Positions 33,652-44,400 of a stretch of DNA of 64,000 nt are shown piece by piece. The stretch covers positions 1-64,000 of the forward strand of contig JAKSKU010000011.1 of NCBI GenBank assembly GCA_024401565.1. Direction: 5' to 3'. Numbering within the stretch: position 1 is the first letter of the stretch; every line of letters begins with the position of its first letter. The position numbers and the translations under genes are program-made. Source of the DNA: Paludibacteraceae bacterium (GTDB taxonomy: Bacteria; Bacteroidota; Bacteroidia; Bacteroidales; Paludibacteraceae). The notes beneath the pieces are model-generated. The model had not been told where the DNA came from. It did no database searches and worked only from the letters and a program-made list of their open reading frames with translations.

Positions 33652-34650
33652 ATGAAAATAGGCAATATAGAATTTTCTGAATACCCTCTCTTCCTTGCTC
33701 CTATGGAAGACGTCACTGATATATCATTCAGAAAAATGTGTAAAAAATTCGGTGCTGATCTTGTCTACACTGAATTTGTTTCGGCCGACGCACTAATCAG
33801 AAATATTCAGAGAACAGAGGATAAAATGACAATCGATGATTGCGAACGTCCTACTGTAATCCAACTATACGGCAAAGACACTGACACTATCGTGGAGGCA
33901 GCCAAAATTGCTGAAGCCGCCAAACCAGACATTATAGATATCAACTTCGGATGCCCAGTTAAAAAAATCGCAGGTAAAGGTGGTGGAGCAGGTCTACTAC
34001 GTGATATTCCAAAATTGCTTGAGATTACTCGCGAAGTTGTGAAGGCTGTCAAACTTCCAGTTACAGTTAAGACTCGTTTGGGTTGGGATAGCAATAATCT
34101 TATCATCACCGAACTTGCCGAACAAATTCAGGATTGTGGTGCTCAAGCTTTGGCAATCCACGGAAGAACACGTGCTCAGATGTATACGGGTGAAGCAGAC
34201 TGGACTCTTATTGGTGAGGTGAAAAACAATCCAAGAATACATATTCCTATTATTGGAAACGGTGACGTCACTACTCCTGAAAGAGCTAAAGAATGTTTCG
34301 ATAAATATGGAGTCGACGCCGTGATGATAGGTAGAGCTACTTTCGGCAGACCATGGATTTTTAAAGAGTGTAAGGATTATATTCAGGGTAAGGAGGCAGA
34401 AAAACTAAACACTCAGGAATGCCTTAATATTCTGAAGCAAATGATCGATGAAAACATAGAGATGTTCGACGGTGATGAACGAAGAGGTATAACACACACG
34501 CGTCGACACCTTGCTTCCACACCTCTTTTTAAAGGCATCGATAATTTCCGAAAAACAAGAATTGAGATGCTGAGAACTGAAGTCAGAAAAGATCTTTTCG
34601 AATTAATCGACTCCACTTTACCAATGATTGAGGAGGCAAGAAATCAATAA
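33652..34650 (+). CDS. dusB: tRNA-dihydrouridine synthase
   Basis: 332 residues. The FMN-binding TIM barrel starts YPLFLAPMEDVTDISFRKMC. The catalytic Cys is C101 in INFGCPVKKIAGKGGGAGLL. Later blocks are VKTRLGWD, IHGRTRAQMYTG, IIGNGDV and VMIGRATFGRPWIF. These features match the DusB branch. The enzyme reduces uridines in the tRNA D-loop using NADPH. It is transcribed divergently from the U32 gene and convergently with polA, with a shared terminator in between. Confidence 0.93.
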   Translation: MKIGNIEFSEYPLFLAPMEDVTDISFRKMCKKFGADLVYTEFVSADALIRNIQRTEDKMTIDDCERPTVIQLYGKDTDTIVEAAKIAEAAKPDIIDINFGCPVKKIAGKGGGAGLLRDIPKLLEITREVVKAVKLPVTVKTRLGWDSNNLIITELAEQIQDCGAQALAIHGRTRAQMYTGEADWTLIGEVKNNPRIHIPIIGNGDVTTPERAKECFDKYGVDAVMIGRATFGRPWIFKECKDYIQGKEAEKLNTQECLNILKQMIDENIEMFDGDERRGITHTRRHLASTPLFKGIDNFRKTRIEMLRTEVRKDLFELIDSTLPMIEEARNQ

Positions 34651-34674
34651 TAATAACACACACTATATGTAAAA

Positions 34675-34705
34675 AATAGAGACGCCACATTGTGACGTCT
34701 CTATT
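34675..34705. terminator. Bidirectional terminator between dusB and polA
   Basis: The stem AATAGAGACGCCAC / GTGACGTCTCTATT has one mismatch and a 3-nt loop. A and T runs on the two sides allow use from either strand. Confidence 0.8.
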
Positions 34706-34709
34706 TATT

Positions 34710-37460
34710 TTAATGAGCATCAAGCCAATTCGATGCTACCTCCAACTCTACTTTCAAAGGAACTTTCATATCAAATGCTCCTTCCATCTTACTCTTAACA
34801 ATCTCTCTCATTATCTCTTCCTCAGACTTAAGAACATTGAAGTTCAATTCGTCATGAACCTGAATAATCATTCTCGACTGTAATCCCCTACTCTCAATCT
34901 CACGCTGAATATTGATCATAGCGATCTTAATGATGTCGGCAGCTGTACCCTGGATTGGAGCATTGATTGCGTTTCGCTCAGCATTCGAACGAAGCGAACC
35001 ATTTCGTGAATTGATATCCTGGATAAATCGACGTCTTCCAAACAATGTCTCAACATATTCATGTTCATGAGCAAACGCCTTAATCTTCTCAAGATAATCG
35101 TAAACTTTAGGAAATGCCTGAAAATAACTTTCTATCATCTGCTTCGCCTCTGTCTTTGTGATCGAAAGTCTGTCAGCCAAACCATATGCTGAAATTCCAT
35201 AAAGAATACCAAAGTTGGCAGTCTTGGCTTTTGTACGCATCTCCTTCGTGATCTCTTCAGCCGGAACTTTGAAAATCTTCGACGCTGTATCCTGATGGAA
35301 GTCAAAACCAGATGAGAAAGAAGCTATCAGACCCTCGTCTTCAGAAGCATGAGCCATAACCCTCAATTCAATCTGAGAATAATCCGCTGATAGGAAGACG
35401 CTATCCTCAGCAGCCACAAAACATTTGCGTATTTCACGTCCCATACTGTCTCGCACAGGAATATTTTGCAGATTAGGGTTGCTTGAGCTAAGACGTCCTG
35501 TAGATGTTACAGTCTGATTGAAAGACGTGTGGATCTTGCCAGTACGTGGATTAACAATCTCAGGAAGAGCGTCAACATAAGTGCTCAACAGTTTCTTAAC
35601 ACCACGATAGTCAAGAATCTTTTCAATGATCGGATGCTTACTCTTCATAGATATCAACACATCCTCACTTGTAGACATCTGTCCACCTTTTGTTTTCTTA
35701 ACCTTATCAACAAGATTCAACTCATTGTAGATAACGTCACCAACCTGCTTTGGAGAAGATATATTAAACGAATGTCCGGCAAGAGCGTAAACCTCATTTG
35801 CAATATTGTCCATCTCCGACGTCATCTTGACAGAAGATTCCTTCAGAGCAGCCTCATCAATAGTGACACCAGCACTCTCCATCTCACAAAGGACATTCAT
35901 CAACGGCATCTCTATTTCAACAAACAGTTTCTCAAGATTATTCTTCACAAGCTCAACCTTGAAAACCTCATAAAGCTGGAAAGTGATGTCGGCATCCTCC
36001 GCAGCATAATCAGCCAGTCTGTTCTTATCAACTTTTCTTAATGGAAGATTCTTCTTTCCATTCTCAGTTGTAAGCTCTTCATAAGTGACAGTCTTATAAC
36101 CAAGATATTTTTCAGCCAACACATCCATTCCATGACGCAATTCAGGCTGGATAAGATAATGGGCAATCATTGTATCGAACAATTCACCCTTAACCTTAAC
36201 TCCATACTGCTTGAGCATCAAAATGTCAAACTTCAGATTTTGACCAATTTTTTTGATCTTGTCGTTTTCAAACAAATGTTTGAACTTATCAACAATTTTT
36301 TGAGCCTCTTCACGTTTTTCAGGCAAAAGAACAAAATAAGCCTCATTTTTCTTCCAACAGAAGCTCATTCCAACCAAATCACACGAAAACACGTCTGTTG
36401 AGGTCGTTTCTGTGTCAAAACAGAAAAATTCCTGAGTATTAATTTTAGTCAAAAAATCGTCAATATCAGCTTGATTTTCAATCAATTTATAGTCGTGAGG
36501 CACTGAAGTTAACTCGCTGAGACTTGAATATTTTTCTTCTTCCTGTACCGTAGGAGTGAATTCTTCAAATAGAGAGAGTTGAACAGGGCCTGATTTTTTA
36601 CTATACTTAGTGATGAAACTTTTTAATTCAAGATCATTAAATATTTTTAGCATTTCAGGAATATTCTTCTCCTTGACAGCAAGATCCTCAATTTTAGCTT
36701 CAATCGGAACTTCAGTACATATTGTCACAAGAAACTTTGAGAATTTAATCATCTCCACACTTTCCTGAACTTTTGTTTTCAAAGCACCCTTGATCGATTC
36801 AGAATTCTCAATGACAGATTCAACCGAACCAAAATCCTGAAGCAACTTGACAGCCGTCTTCTCTCCCACACCTTTACAACCAGGGATGTTGTCACTTGCG
36901 TCTCCCATTAGAGCAAGAAGATCAATTATCTGAGACGGATCCTTGATTCCCCACTTTTCACACACCATCTGCTTGTCCATCAATTCAAGACCATTACCAT
37001 GAACGATACGAAGCATCTTGATATTGTTATCAACAAGCTGCGCATAATCCTTATCAGGAGTCACCATCAGAACCTCAAGACCTTCAGCCGCTCCACGTTT
37101 GGCAAGAGTACCCACAATATCGTCAGCCTCATAACCGTCTATCGCAAACTGAGGAATATTATAAGCCTCAACAATCTTTTTTATAAGCGGTACAGCTTCA
37201 TGGATCTCTTCAGGAGTAGCCTGACGTTGTGCCTTATATTCAGGGTATGCCTCATGACGGAAAGTCTTTGCCGCAGAATCGAAAACCACAGCGATATGAG
37301 ATGGATTATAATCCTTGAGGATCATCTCCAACTTATTAACAAAACCATAAACAATAGAGGTGTTCTCACCCTTGGAATTTCTCATCGGCTTACTCATTAA
37401 GGCATAATATGAGCCAAAAATGATAGGATAAGCGTCAATTAAAACAAGTCTGTTATCCAT
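34710..37460 (-). CDS. polA: DNA polymerase I
   Basis: 916 residues from the ATG at 37460 (MDNRLVLIDAYPIIFGSYYAL), the family-like start; an in-frame ATG at 37481 adds seven residues. The 5'-3' exonuclease domain has FDSAAKTFRHEAYPEYK, DGYEADDIVG and GVGEKTAVKLL. The 3'-5' exonuclease retains its acidic motif (FFCFDTETTSTDVF). The polymerase domain has motif A LSADYSQIELRVMAH, the motif B region TAKTANFGILYGISAYG and motif C MIIQVHDELNFN. All three activities look intact. It acts in Okazaki fragment maturation and repair. Confidence 0.96.
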   Translation of the reverse strand: MDNRLVLIDAYPIIFGSYYALMSKPMRNSKGENTSIVYGFVNKLEMILKDYNPSHIAVVFDSAAKTFRHEAYPEYKAQRQATPEEIHEAVPLIKKIVEAYNIPQFAIDGYEADDIVGTLAKRGAAEGLEVLMVTPDKDYAQLVDNNIKMLRIVHGNGLELMDKQMVCEKWGIKDPSQIIDLLALMGDASDNIPGCKGVGEKTAVKLLQDFGSVESVIENSESIKGALKTKVQESVEMIKFSKFLVTICTEVPIEAKIEDLAVKEKNIPEMLKIFNDLELKSFITKYSKKSGPVQLSLFEEFTPTVQEEEKYSSLSELTSVPHDYKLIENQADIDDFLTKINTQEFFCFDTETTSTDVFSCDLVGMSFCWKKNEAYFVLLPEKREEAQKIVDKFKHLFENDKIKKIGQNLKFDILMLKQYGVKVKGELFDTMIAHYLIQPELRHGMDVLAEKYLGYKTVTYEELTTENGKKNLPLRKVDKNRLADYAAEDADITFQLYEVFKVELVKNNLEKLFVEIEMPLMNVLCEMESAGVTIDEAALKESSVKMTSEMDNIANEVYALAGHSFNISSPKQVGDVIYNELNLVDKVKKTKGGQMSTSEDVLISMKSKHPIIEKILDYRGVKKLLSTYVDALPEIVNPRTGKIHTSFNQTVTSTGRLSSSNPNLQNIPVRDSMGREIRKCFVAAEDSVFLSADYSQIELRVMAHASEDEGLIASFSSGFDFHQDTASKIFKVPAEEITKEMRTKAKTANFGILYGISAYGLADRLSITKTEAKQMIESYFQAFPKVYDYLEKIKAFAHEHEYVETLFGRRRFIQDINSRNGSLRSNAERNAINAPIQGTAADIIKIAMINIQREIESRGLQSRMIIQVHDELNFNVLKSEEEIMREIVKSKMEGAFDMKVPLKVELEVASNWLDAH

Positions 37461-37530
37461 TTTTCGAATTTCATTTCTCAAACTTACTTACATTTATTAA
37501 ATTCGCAAAAAATTTTTGATTGATTTACGA

Positions 37531-38508
37531 ATGTCAACACTAGATACAGCAAAAAAAGCGATAGAAAACGAGTATAAACTGTTCTCTGAAAAGTTCGAAT
37601 GTTACTTTGAAAGTGACAACGAACTACTATCGGCTGTAAACAAATACATACTGCAAAAGAGGGGTAAACAGATACGCCCTATCATGGCTTTGCTTGCTGC
37701 TAAATGTGTGGGCGACGTTAACGATTCATGCTACAACGGTGCTACAGCCATCGAGATGCTCCACACCGCAAGTCTTATCCACGACGACATCGTGGATGAA
37801 GCTGACTCAAGACGCGGACAAAAATCTGTCAACAATATATGGCAAAACAAAGTAGCTGTCCTGGTAGGCGACTATCTGCTATCTCAAGCTCTGAACGTAG
37901 CGTCCAAAACAAATTCACTTGAAATAATCAAGTCGATCTGTTCAGTAGGAAAAGAGCTTACAGATGGAGAACTTATACAGCTCTATAATTCACAAAACCG
38001 TACATTCGATGAGAATGTGTATTATAATATAATCAAGAAGAAAACATCTGTATTGTTTTCAACTGCTTGTTTTATAGGTGCTAAAAGTGTTTGTGACGAC
38101 GCTAAAAAGATAGACGCGCTTGTTAATTTCGGCACAATCTTCGGAATCTGTTTTCAGATAAGGGACGATGTTTTCGACTACTTATCAACACAAAAGGAGA
38201 TCGGAAAACCAGTGGGAAACGATATTCGTGAATGTAAGGCAACATTGCCATTAATCCACGCTTTAAACCTCTCTTCTGAAGAAAAAAGAGAGAAAATGAT
38301 TGATCTTCTGAAGAAAAAAGAGAAGACAGACGAGGAAGTTGAACAACTTATCAACTTCACTGTTGATAACGGTGGTATTGACTACGCTGCTAATAAGATG
38401 AAAGAATTTGAACAGGAAGGAATAAAAGCTCTTGATATAATTCCAGATTCAGATGCAAAGAATGCTTTGCTAATGCTTCTTAATTACACTATAATCAGAA
38501 ATTACTAG
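37531..38508 (+). CDS. Polyprenyl diphosphate synthase
   Basis: 325 residues from the ATG at 37531 (MSTLDTAKKAIENEY); the upstream in-frame ATG at 37516 lies in the tight divergent spacer with polA. The first Asp-rich motif is LIHDDIVDEADSRRG (D85, D86, D89) and the second is FQIRDDVFDYLS. KRGKQIRP is the substrate-binding block near residue 43. These are hallmarks of long-chain trans-prenyl synthases such as IspB. The product probably supplies the menaquinone side chain, which fits the menD gene at 60908. Chain length cannot be read from sequence. Confidence 0.9.
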   Translation: MSTLDTAKKAIENEYKLFSEKFECYFESDNELLSAVNKYILQKRGKQIRPIMALLAAKCVGDVNDSCYNGATAIEMLHTASLIHDDIVDEADSRRGQKSVNNIWQNKVAVLVGDYLLSQALNVASKTNSLEIIKSICSVGKELTDGELIQLYNSQNRTFDENVYYNIIKKKTSVLFSTACFIGAKSVCDDAKKIDALVNFGTIFGICFQIRDDVFDYLSTQKEIGKPVGNDIRECKATLPLIHALNLSSEEKREKMIDLLKKKEKTDEEVEQLINFTVDNGGIDYAANKMKEFEQEGIKALDIIPDSDAKNALLMLLNYTIIRNY

Positions 38509-38517
38509 TGTTTAGTG

Positions 38518-38534
38518 CCGTGAGTTACTCACGG
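38518..38534. terminator. Short hairpin after prenyl synthase gene
   Basis: The perfect 7-bp stem CCGTGAG / CTCACGG with loop TTA lies 9 bp after the stop codon, upstream of a second stronger hairpin. Confidence 0.5.
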
Positions 38535-38557
38535 ATATATATAAGCTTAGAAAAAAT

Positions 38558-38585
38558 AAAAAGGCACGATTTCTCGTGCCTTTTA
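38558..38585. terminator. Terminator between prenyl synthase gene and deoC
   Basis: The stem AAAAGGCACGA / TCGTGCCTTTT with loop TTTC lies between two convergent genes and has A and T runs on both sides. Confidence 0.85.
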
Positions 38586-38606
38586 CAATTAATTATGATC
38601 TCTTAA

Positions 38607-39485
38607 TCAAAAGTATTTAACTTCTTCTCCAGCGATATCAGAAAGAAGATTATTGGCCAAACTGCTAGCTCCAATTCTGAAAAGAGATTTATCAGTATGT
38701 TCGACGCCTAAGACACTTTCCACTATCGAATAGTACTTGACAGCGTCTGACGAATTAGAAATGCCTCCAGCGGCCTTAAAACCTACTTGTCGGTCAATTT
38801 CAGATTCCATTTTACGAATAACCTCACACATGACGTATGCAGCAGTTAGATTAGCCACACTTCCGTCTTTTCCTGTACTTGTCTTGATGAAATCAGCACC
38901 CGCATTGATTGCCATGATAGCAGCCTTCTCAATGTTTTCAACAGTTTTCAACAACGACACCTCAAGAATAACTTTTAACGTTACATCCTTACAGCATGCC
39001 TTGATCTCTGAAATCTCATCATAAATCTCATCGTATTCACCAGCAAAGAATTTGCCAACAGGGAATACGATATCAATCTCAGAAGCACCTGATGCGATAG
39101 CCAAACCAACCTCCGCCATCTTCACCTCTATAAATGTTTGTGAGTGTGGAAATCCACCCGCTACAGCAACGATATCAACATCCTCAGTCAAAGATTCCTT
39201 TACAGTAGGAACGAAAGCAGGATATACACATATGCCAGCTGGCAAAGGAAGAATATCAAACTTTGAATCAAACTGATTTATCTTGTCAACAAGCTTAAGT
39301 ACAGAGTCGCTGTTATCGGTCGATTTAAGCGTTGTAAGGTCGATATTTTCAAGAAGCTTACAATATACAGCCTTTGTATTGTTTCGCTCAAATGAGGCCT
39401 TTAAAAGGGCTTCTACAGTCTTTTCTACCTCATGGTCGTTCTTACCGATAGAATACTTGGAAAACAGTTCAAAAATATTATTCAT
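38607..39485 (-). CDS. deoC: Deoxyribose-phosphate aldolase
   Basis: 292 residues. Key blocks are AVAGGFPHSQTFIEVK, EIDIVFPVGKF, KVILEVSLL, the Schiff-base Lys in DFIKTSTGKDGS and VGFKAAGGIS. It cleaves 2-deoxyribose 5-phosphate to glyceraldehyde 3-phosphate and acetaldehyde. The length fits the longer DeoC form. It is the last gene of a nadA, MazG-like, deoC operon, with 4 bp between it and the MazG-like gene. Confidence 0.93.
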   Translation of the reverse strand: MNNIFELFSKYSIGKNDHEVEKTVEALLKASFERNNTKAVYCKLLENIDLTTLKSTDNSDSVLKLVDKINQFDSKFDILPLPAGICVYPAFVPTVKESLTEDVDIVAVAGGFPHSQTFIEVKMAEVGLAIASGASEIDIVFPVGKFFAGEYDEIYDEISEIKACCKDVTLKVILEVSLLKTVENIEKAAIMAINAGADFIKTSTGKDGSVANLTAAYVMCEVIRKMESEIDRQVGFKAAGGISNSSDAVKYYSIVESVLGVEHTDKSLFRIGASSLANNLLSDIAGEEVKYF

Positions 39486-39489
39486 ATTG

Positions 39490-39825
39490 TTATTTTAGTT
39501 TTTCATTGTTGATATGACGCTCTTTGTCACGGCTAGTCTTCTTTTCAATGTTTTTAAGGAAAGCATCATTCAGATCCACACCCGTCTGGTTGGCCAAACA
39601 AGCCAAAACCCAAAGGATGTCAGCCATCTCATCAGCGAGTGAAGCCTCCTTTTCCTTATTCTTAAAACTTTGGTCGCCATACGTTCTAGCCATCAGACGA
39701 GCCAACTCACCTACCTCCTCCATCAGACATGCGGTGTTGGTAAGTTCAGAAAAATAGCGCACACCGTAGAGCTTGATCCAGTCGTCTACGGTGTGCTGTA
39801 AATCTTTAAGAGTTAAATCTTGCAT
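39490..39825 (-). CDS. MazG-like nucleotide pyrophosphohydrolase
   Basis: 111 residues, a single all-alpha MazG-type domain. Metal-binding acidic motifs are EEVGELARL and DEMADILWVLACLANQTG. It probably hydrolyses a non-canonical NTP to NMP and pyrophosphate. Its start codon overlaps the nadA stop codon by one base (TAATG), indicating translational coupling. It lies between nadA and deoC, suggesting nucleotide salvage or house-cleaning. Confidence 0.87.
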   Translation of the reverse strand: MQDLTLKDLQHTVDDWIKLYGVRYFSELTNTACLMEEVGELARLMARTYGDQSFKNKEKEASLADEMADILWVLACLANQTGVDLNDAFLKNIEKKTSRDKERHINNEKLK

Positions 39826-40769
39826 TATAGACCTAGTTTCTCACTTATCTCCAACATCTTGATGATAGGCTTAACAGCCTTCTCACGCAACTCGTCAGAA
39901 ACCTCAACTGTAGGCGACTCGTTTTTCAACACCTCATATACCTTCTCAAGAGTGTTAAGACGCATATAGCTGCAGTTGTTGCAAGCGCATGTTGAATCTT
40001 CAGGTGGAATAGGAATAAACACCTTGTCTGGAGCTGACTTCTGCATCTCGTGAAGGATACCGCTCTCTGTAGCAACCAAGAAACGTTTGCAGTCGGATGC
40101 AATGGCATATTTCAAAAGACCAGCTGTTGAGCCAACCTTATCAGCCAAACGAACGATGACATCCTTACACTCTGGATGAACAAGCACCTGAGCGTCTGGA
40201 TACTCCTTTTTCAAATCAAGCACCTTGCGAACCGAGAACTTCTCATGCACGTGGCATGCACCGTTCCAAAGCACCATGTTTCTTCCTGTGATACTATTGA
40301 TATAGTTTCCTAGATTCTTGTCTGGCCCGAAGATGATCTTCTCATCCTTTGGAAAACTATCCACAATCTGCTTAGCGTTTGTACTAGTCACAACCACATC
40401 AGTCAGAGCCTTCACAGCAGCTGTTGTGTTGACATATGAGATCACCTTGTGACCAGGATGCTCCTTTATAAACTTCTCAAACTCATCAGCAGGACAGCTG
40501 TCGGCAAGCGAACAGCCAGCTGCCATATCAGGCACAAGCACCTTCTTGTTTGGTGAAAGAATTTTAGCCGTCTCACCCATGAAGTGAACACCGCAAAGCA
40601 TAATTATATCAGCGTCTGTTTTAGCTGCCCACTGAGCCAAAGCAAGACTGTCTCCAACGAAATCAGCAATATCCTGAATTTCTCCATCTTGATAGTAATG
40701 CGCCATGATGATCGCATTCTTCTCCTTTTTCAAACGGTTGATTTCCGAAATCAAAAACTCCTTTTGCAT
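39825..40769 (-). CDS. nadA: Quinolinate synthase
   Basis: 314 residues. It has IMAHYYQDGEIQDIADFVGDS at the N-terminus, AGCSLADSCP, VTSTNA and HPECKD. The iron-sulfur cluster Cys residues are found in MLCGVHF, HPEC and CACNNCSYMRL. It condenses iminoaspartate with dihydroxyacetone phosphate to make quinolinate in NAD synthesis. It is first in an operon with the MazG-like gene and deoC. nadB and nadC are not in the window. Confidence 0.95.
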   Translation of the reverse strand: MQKEFLISEINRLKKEKNAIIMAHYYQDGEIQDIADFVGDSLALAQWAAKTDADIIMLCGVHFMGETAKILSPNKKVLVPDMAAGCSLADSCPADEFEKFIKEHPGHKVISYVNTTAAVKALTDVVVTSTNAKQIVDSFPKDEKIIFGPDKNLGNYINSITGRNMVLWNGACHVHEKFSVRKVLDLKKEYPDAQVLVHPECKDVIVRLADKVGSTAGLLKYAIASDCKRFLVATESGILHEMQKSAPDKVFIPIPPEDSTCACNNCSYMRLNTLEKVYEVLKNESPTVEVSDELREKAVKPIIKMLEISEKLGL

Positions 40770-41300
40770 ATATTTACTTGATATAAGAAAGAATATTAAC
40801 TATAAAAAACTCATAAACAACACCAATAATATGGGTGTTAGTTATGTTGATAAAATGATGAAGAAAAAGTATTCAATACTAATCAAGACGCAATCAACAA
40901 TTGTGGTATACCTAACTTGCTGAAAGTTTGAATGAAATCCTACTTTATCAACAATATTAACAACAATGCAAATTTATATTAACTTTTGCTAAGTTGAAAT
41001 CATAAATGTTATTAAAAGTGCAAAAAATTGTAAAAAGCATCTTGATAAGTTTATAAAAAAAAGTCAGGAATAAATTTGGAGATATGAAAAGTAAGTCGGC
41101 ATATAATAGTTTTTAGAAATCACCTAAAGAATTATCATTTATTTTCTTTAAGTTTTCAACATTTTCAACGGGCTTTTTACACATTTGGAAGATGCGAAAC
41201 CATAGGGTTTTCAACAGCCAGAAGGCTGAATGTTGATTATTAAAAAAGCCATTTTCAATCTTAAGTTTTGACTGCTTTATTAACTAAAACGGATGGAATA

Positions 41301-41380
41301 AACGTAAAATTTCCGAAAAATGATTCGTAAAATAAAAAAATCTGTGCCAAATCGTGACCTATGTTTACAAAATTTACGCG
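41301..41380. repeat. Inverted-repeat element, family B (partial copy 3)
   Basis: The left arm AACGTAAAATTTCCG followed by ATTCGTAAAAT matches the arms at 20338 and 5591. The right arm is degraded (AAATTTACGC near 41370). Confidence 0.5.
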
Positions 41381-41404
41381 TCGACGCTAATTCTACTTTT
41401 TAAG

Positions 41405-41435
41405 TATTGATAATAGTATAAAAATAGTAATTTTG
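41405..41435 (+). promoter_or_regulatory. Promoter of helicase-nuclease gene
   Basis: The -7 box TAATTTTG is at 41428-41435, with TATTG about 20 bp upstream in the -33 position. It lies on top of an alternative start at 41433 and so supports the ATG at 41466. Confidence 0.5.
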
Positions 41436-41465
41436 TGGTATACACATTTTCACATAAATTTTCTT

Positions 41466-44400
41466 ATGCAGGACAGTAACAATACTACCCATGTTTATAA
41501 AGCGTCGGCAGGAAGCGGTAAGACTTTCCGCCTTGCTGTGGAATACCTAAAGCTTATTTTGAAAGACAAAAACTGCTTCAAATCTATCCTTGCTGTGACG
41601 TTCACCAACAAAGCGACGTCTGAAATGAAGGATAGAATACTATATGAGCTATATGGTCTGCACCGTAAGCTTGAGGATTCTGATACATATCGTGACAAAC
41701 TTATAGAGGATCTCGGACCTGATTGGGATGCCGACAAAATATCTCAGAAGGCAGGTGAGGCGATAAATGCCATCATACACGACTATTCTCGTTTCCGTAT
41801 TGAGACGATAGACTCTTTTTTTCAGAGTGTTCTGCGTAATCTAATACATGAACTTGAGATTGGTTCTGCCATCAACCTTGAACTTGACAATAAACAAGTG
41901 ATTCACGAGGCTGTGGATGACATCATGGATAGTCTTCATGAACCGTCTAACAAGAATATTCTCGACTGGCTCACAAAGTTTTCCATGGAGAACCTTAATA
42001 ATGGCTATAGTTGGAGGGTCAATGGCTCTGTTGAGAAGTTTGCCACCAACATTTTCAATGAGGATTTCATCACCAAAATGGATGATGATCTGGATCTTGA
42101 TACCACATATTCCATTGAAAAACTTTCTGCATACAAGAAGGAGATGCAAGACAGGTTCAATTTGCATATCAACAAATTGAAGGGAATGGCGGAGGCTTTC
42201 TTTATAAGCGTGGATGCATGGAATGCTGTGTCTGATAATTTCTATTATGGAAAGAATGGTCTTTGGAGCTACTTCAACAAAATGAAAAATGGCTATTATT
42301 GTGATGAGAAATTGCCAGGAAATAATGTTATCAAATCTATTGGAGACGTTACAAAGATAGAGGCCAGCAATAAAACACAGAGAAATCACAATGTCCAGCC
42401 TGCGTTGATACATAAGCTTTTATGTGATACTGAAAAGTACAGAATAGAGCATCTTGAGGAGATGGCGACATGTGAGACGGTGCTCAAGAATATCAACAAT
42501 ATTGGTTTGCTATATGATGTCAAGAGTGTTGTGCGCAGAAACAATGAGATGAACGGAAAGTTTTTGCTTGGAGACACCGCTGTGCTTCTTAATAAAATCA
42601 TGGATGGCAATACCACGCCTTTCATTTATGAGAAAATAGGAACAACGCTCCGTCATATCATGATAGATGAGTTTCAGGACACGTCTAAACTGCAGTGGAA
42701 AAATTTCTATCCGCTTTTGGAAGACACTGTTGACAACGGAGGTTCTAACCTTATTGTGGGTGACCCTAAACAGGCCATTTATCGTTGGAGAAACGGAGAC
42801 TGGAGAATCATCGAAAACTTGTATGACGATGAACATCTGCGTGTGGTGAGCACCTCTATGAACGATAATTACCGTAGTATGAGATCGGTGATAGAGTTCA
42901 ATAATGCCATATTCAAAAACTGTATACCATTTATTCCTGAAGGTGATGCACTGATTTATAAGCAGATTGAGAACATTTACAATGATGTAAGGCAGAATTG
43001 TAAGAAGGTTGGTGATAAGGGGTACGTGAAATACCAGATTGTGAATAAGGTAGATGGAGAGAAGAATGACGAGACTATTCTCAAAGTCATGGTGGAGCAG
43101 ATAAAGAAACTCAAGAAAGAGGGAATCGACGAGAATGATATAGCCATTCTTGTGCGTGGCAATAAAGATACTGCAAAGATTGCGAAGCACCTGTCTGATT
43201 GCAAAAAAAACGGTGAGCTGCCTAAAGATGAATACAATATAGTGTCGAGTGAGGCATTCCGTCTAGACAATTCTGTATGTGTAAATATTATTATCAACGC
43301 ATTGAAGTTCATTGTCAATCAGGCGGACGATATAAGTCTTCACCGTATGTATCTTGATTTTGTCAGCCTCAACGGTGACAAGTATGGCAAGGACAGCGCT
43401 GAATTTGAGAAAGTAAAGAATGATATAATAGTAACGTCTACCCTTCCGCTTTATGAGATGATCGAGGAGATATATTTCATACTTCGTCTCTCTGAAATTC
43501 CGGACAACGGTGTATATATGCAGTTGTTTTTGGATAAGGTCAACAATTTCATCAACAGAAAATCTTCTGACCTTGTGCTGTTTATCAAGCATTGGGATGA
43601 AAAACTGTGTGAAGCCACATTGTCGTCGAGCAATGACAGTAAGGGAATGCGTATACTCACTATCCACAAGTCGAAGGGATTACAGTTTAAGACGGTGATA
43701 ATTCCGTTTGCGGATTGGGAAATAGAAGGATTTAAAGGTGATGTGTTGTGGTGTAAGACGGAGGTGGAGCCATACAACGCCATTTCACCGGTTCCTATCA
43801 ACTACAACAAAAAACTACCATACACGGTTTTTTCTGGTGAATACAATAGTGAGAAAGCTCAGATGTGGATAGACAACATCAACATTCTTTATGTTGCCTT
43901 CACGCGTGCGGAACATAATCTGATAGTATTTTCGCCTGAACCATCTGACTCATCAAAAAAAACATTGGATGATCCTAAAAGAATCAATGTACTTCTTGCA
44001 TCTATTTTTGCAAATAAAGCAAGGCTTCTAAGTGACGAAGAGAGTAAGGTTTTGGCAAAAAACTGGAATGAAGCAGACAAAATATTTGAGTATGGTGAGT
44101 TGTATGTATATAAAAAGAAGGAAGATAAAGCAACTGCCAACGTGCTGAAGCAGAAACCGGAAAAGATAACTCTTGACTATGTGAACTACAGGATAAACAG
44201 TGACAGTTCACAGCCGTCTGCGATTAAATTCCGTCAGTCGGAACAGAGTAAAAAGTTTTTGAAAGATCCTGAAGGCTATGGTTCGGAGCATCAGAAAAAG
44301 ATTTCCGAATTTATGGAGAGAGGAAAAGTAATGCACGCGTTGTTTTCAGACATCAACACTATCGATGATGTGGAGAAAGCGGTCAAAAGACAAGTGTATG

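Larger units (their letters stand above)
40770..41465. other. Long non-coding region
   Basis: No gene is supported in these 696 bp. Seen here are a hairpin (AACACC / GGTGTT near 40818-40839), two 9-mers TTATCAACA in opposite orientation (40845-40853 and 40945-40953), a stem-loop around AACAGCC-AGAA-GGCTG near 41212-41240, a partial family B element (41301-41380) and the promoter of the downstream helicase gene. Confidence 0.5.

Noticed and set aside
41433-41465. Earlier start of the helicase-nuclease
   Set aside because: The start overlaps the -7 box of the promoter; the ATG at 41466 places the P-loop at the usual distance.
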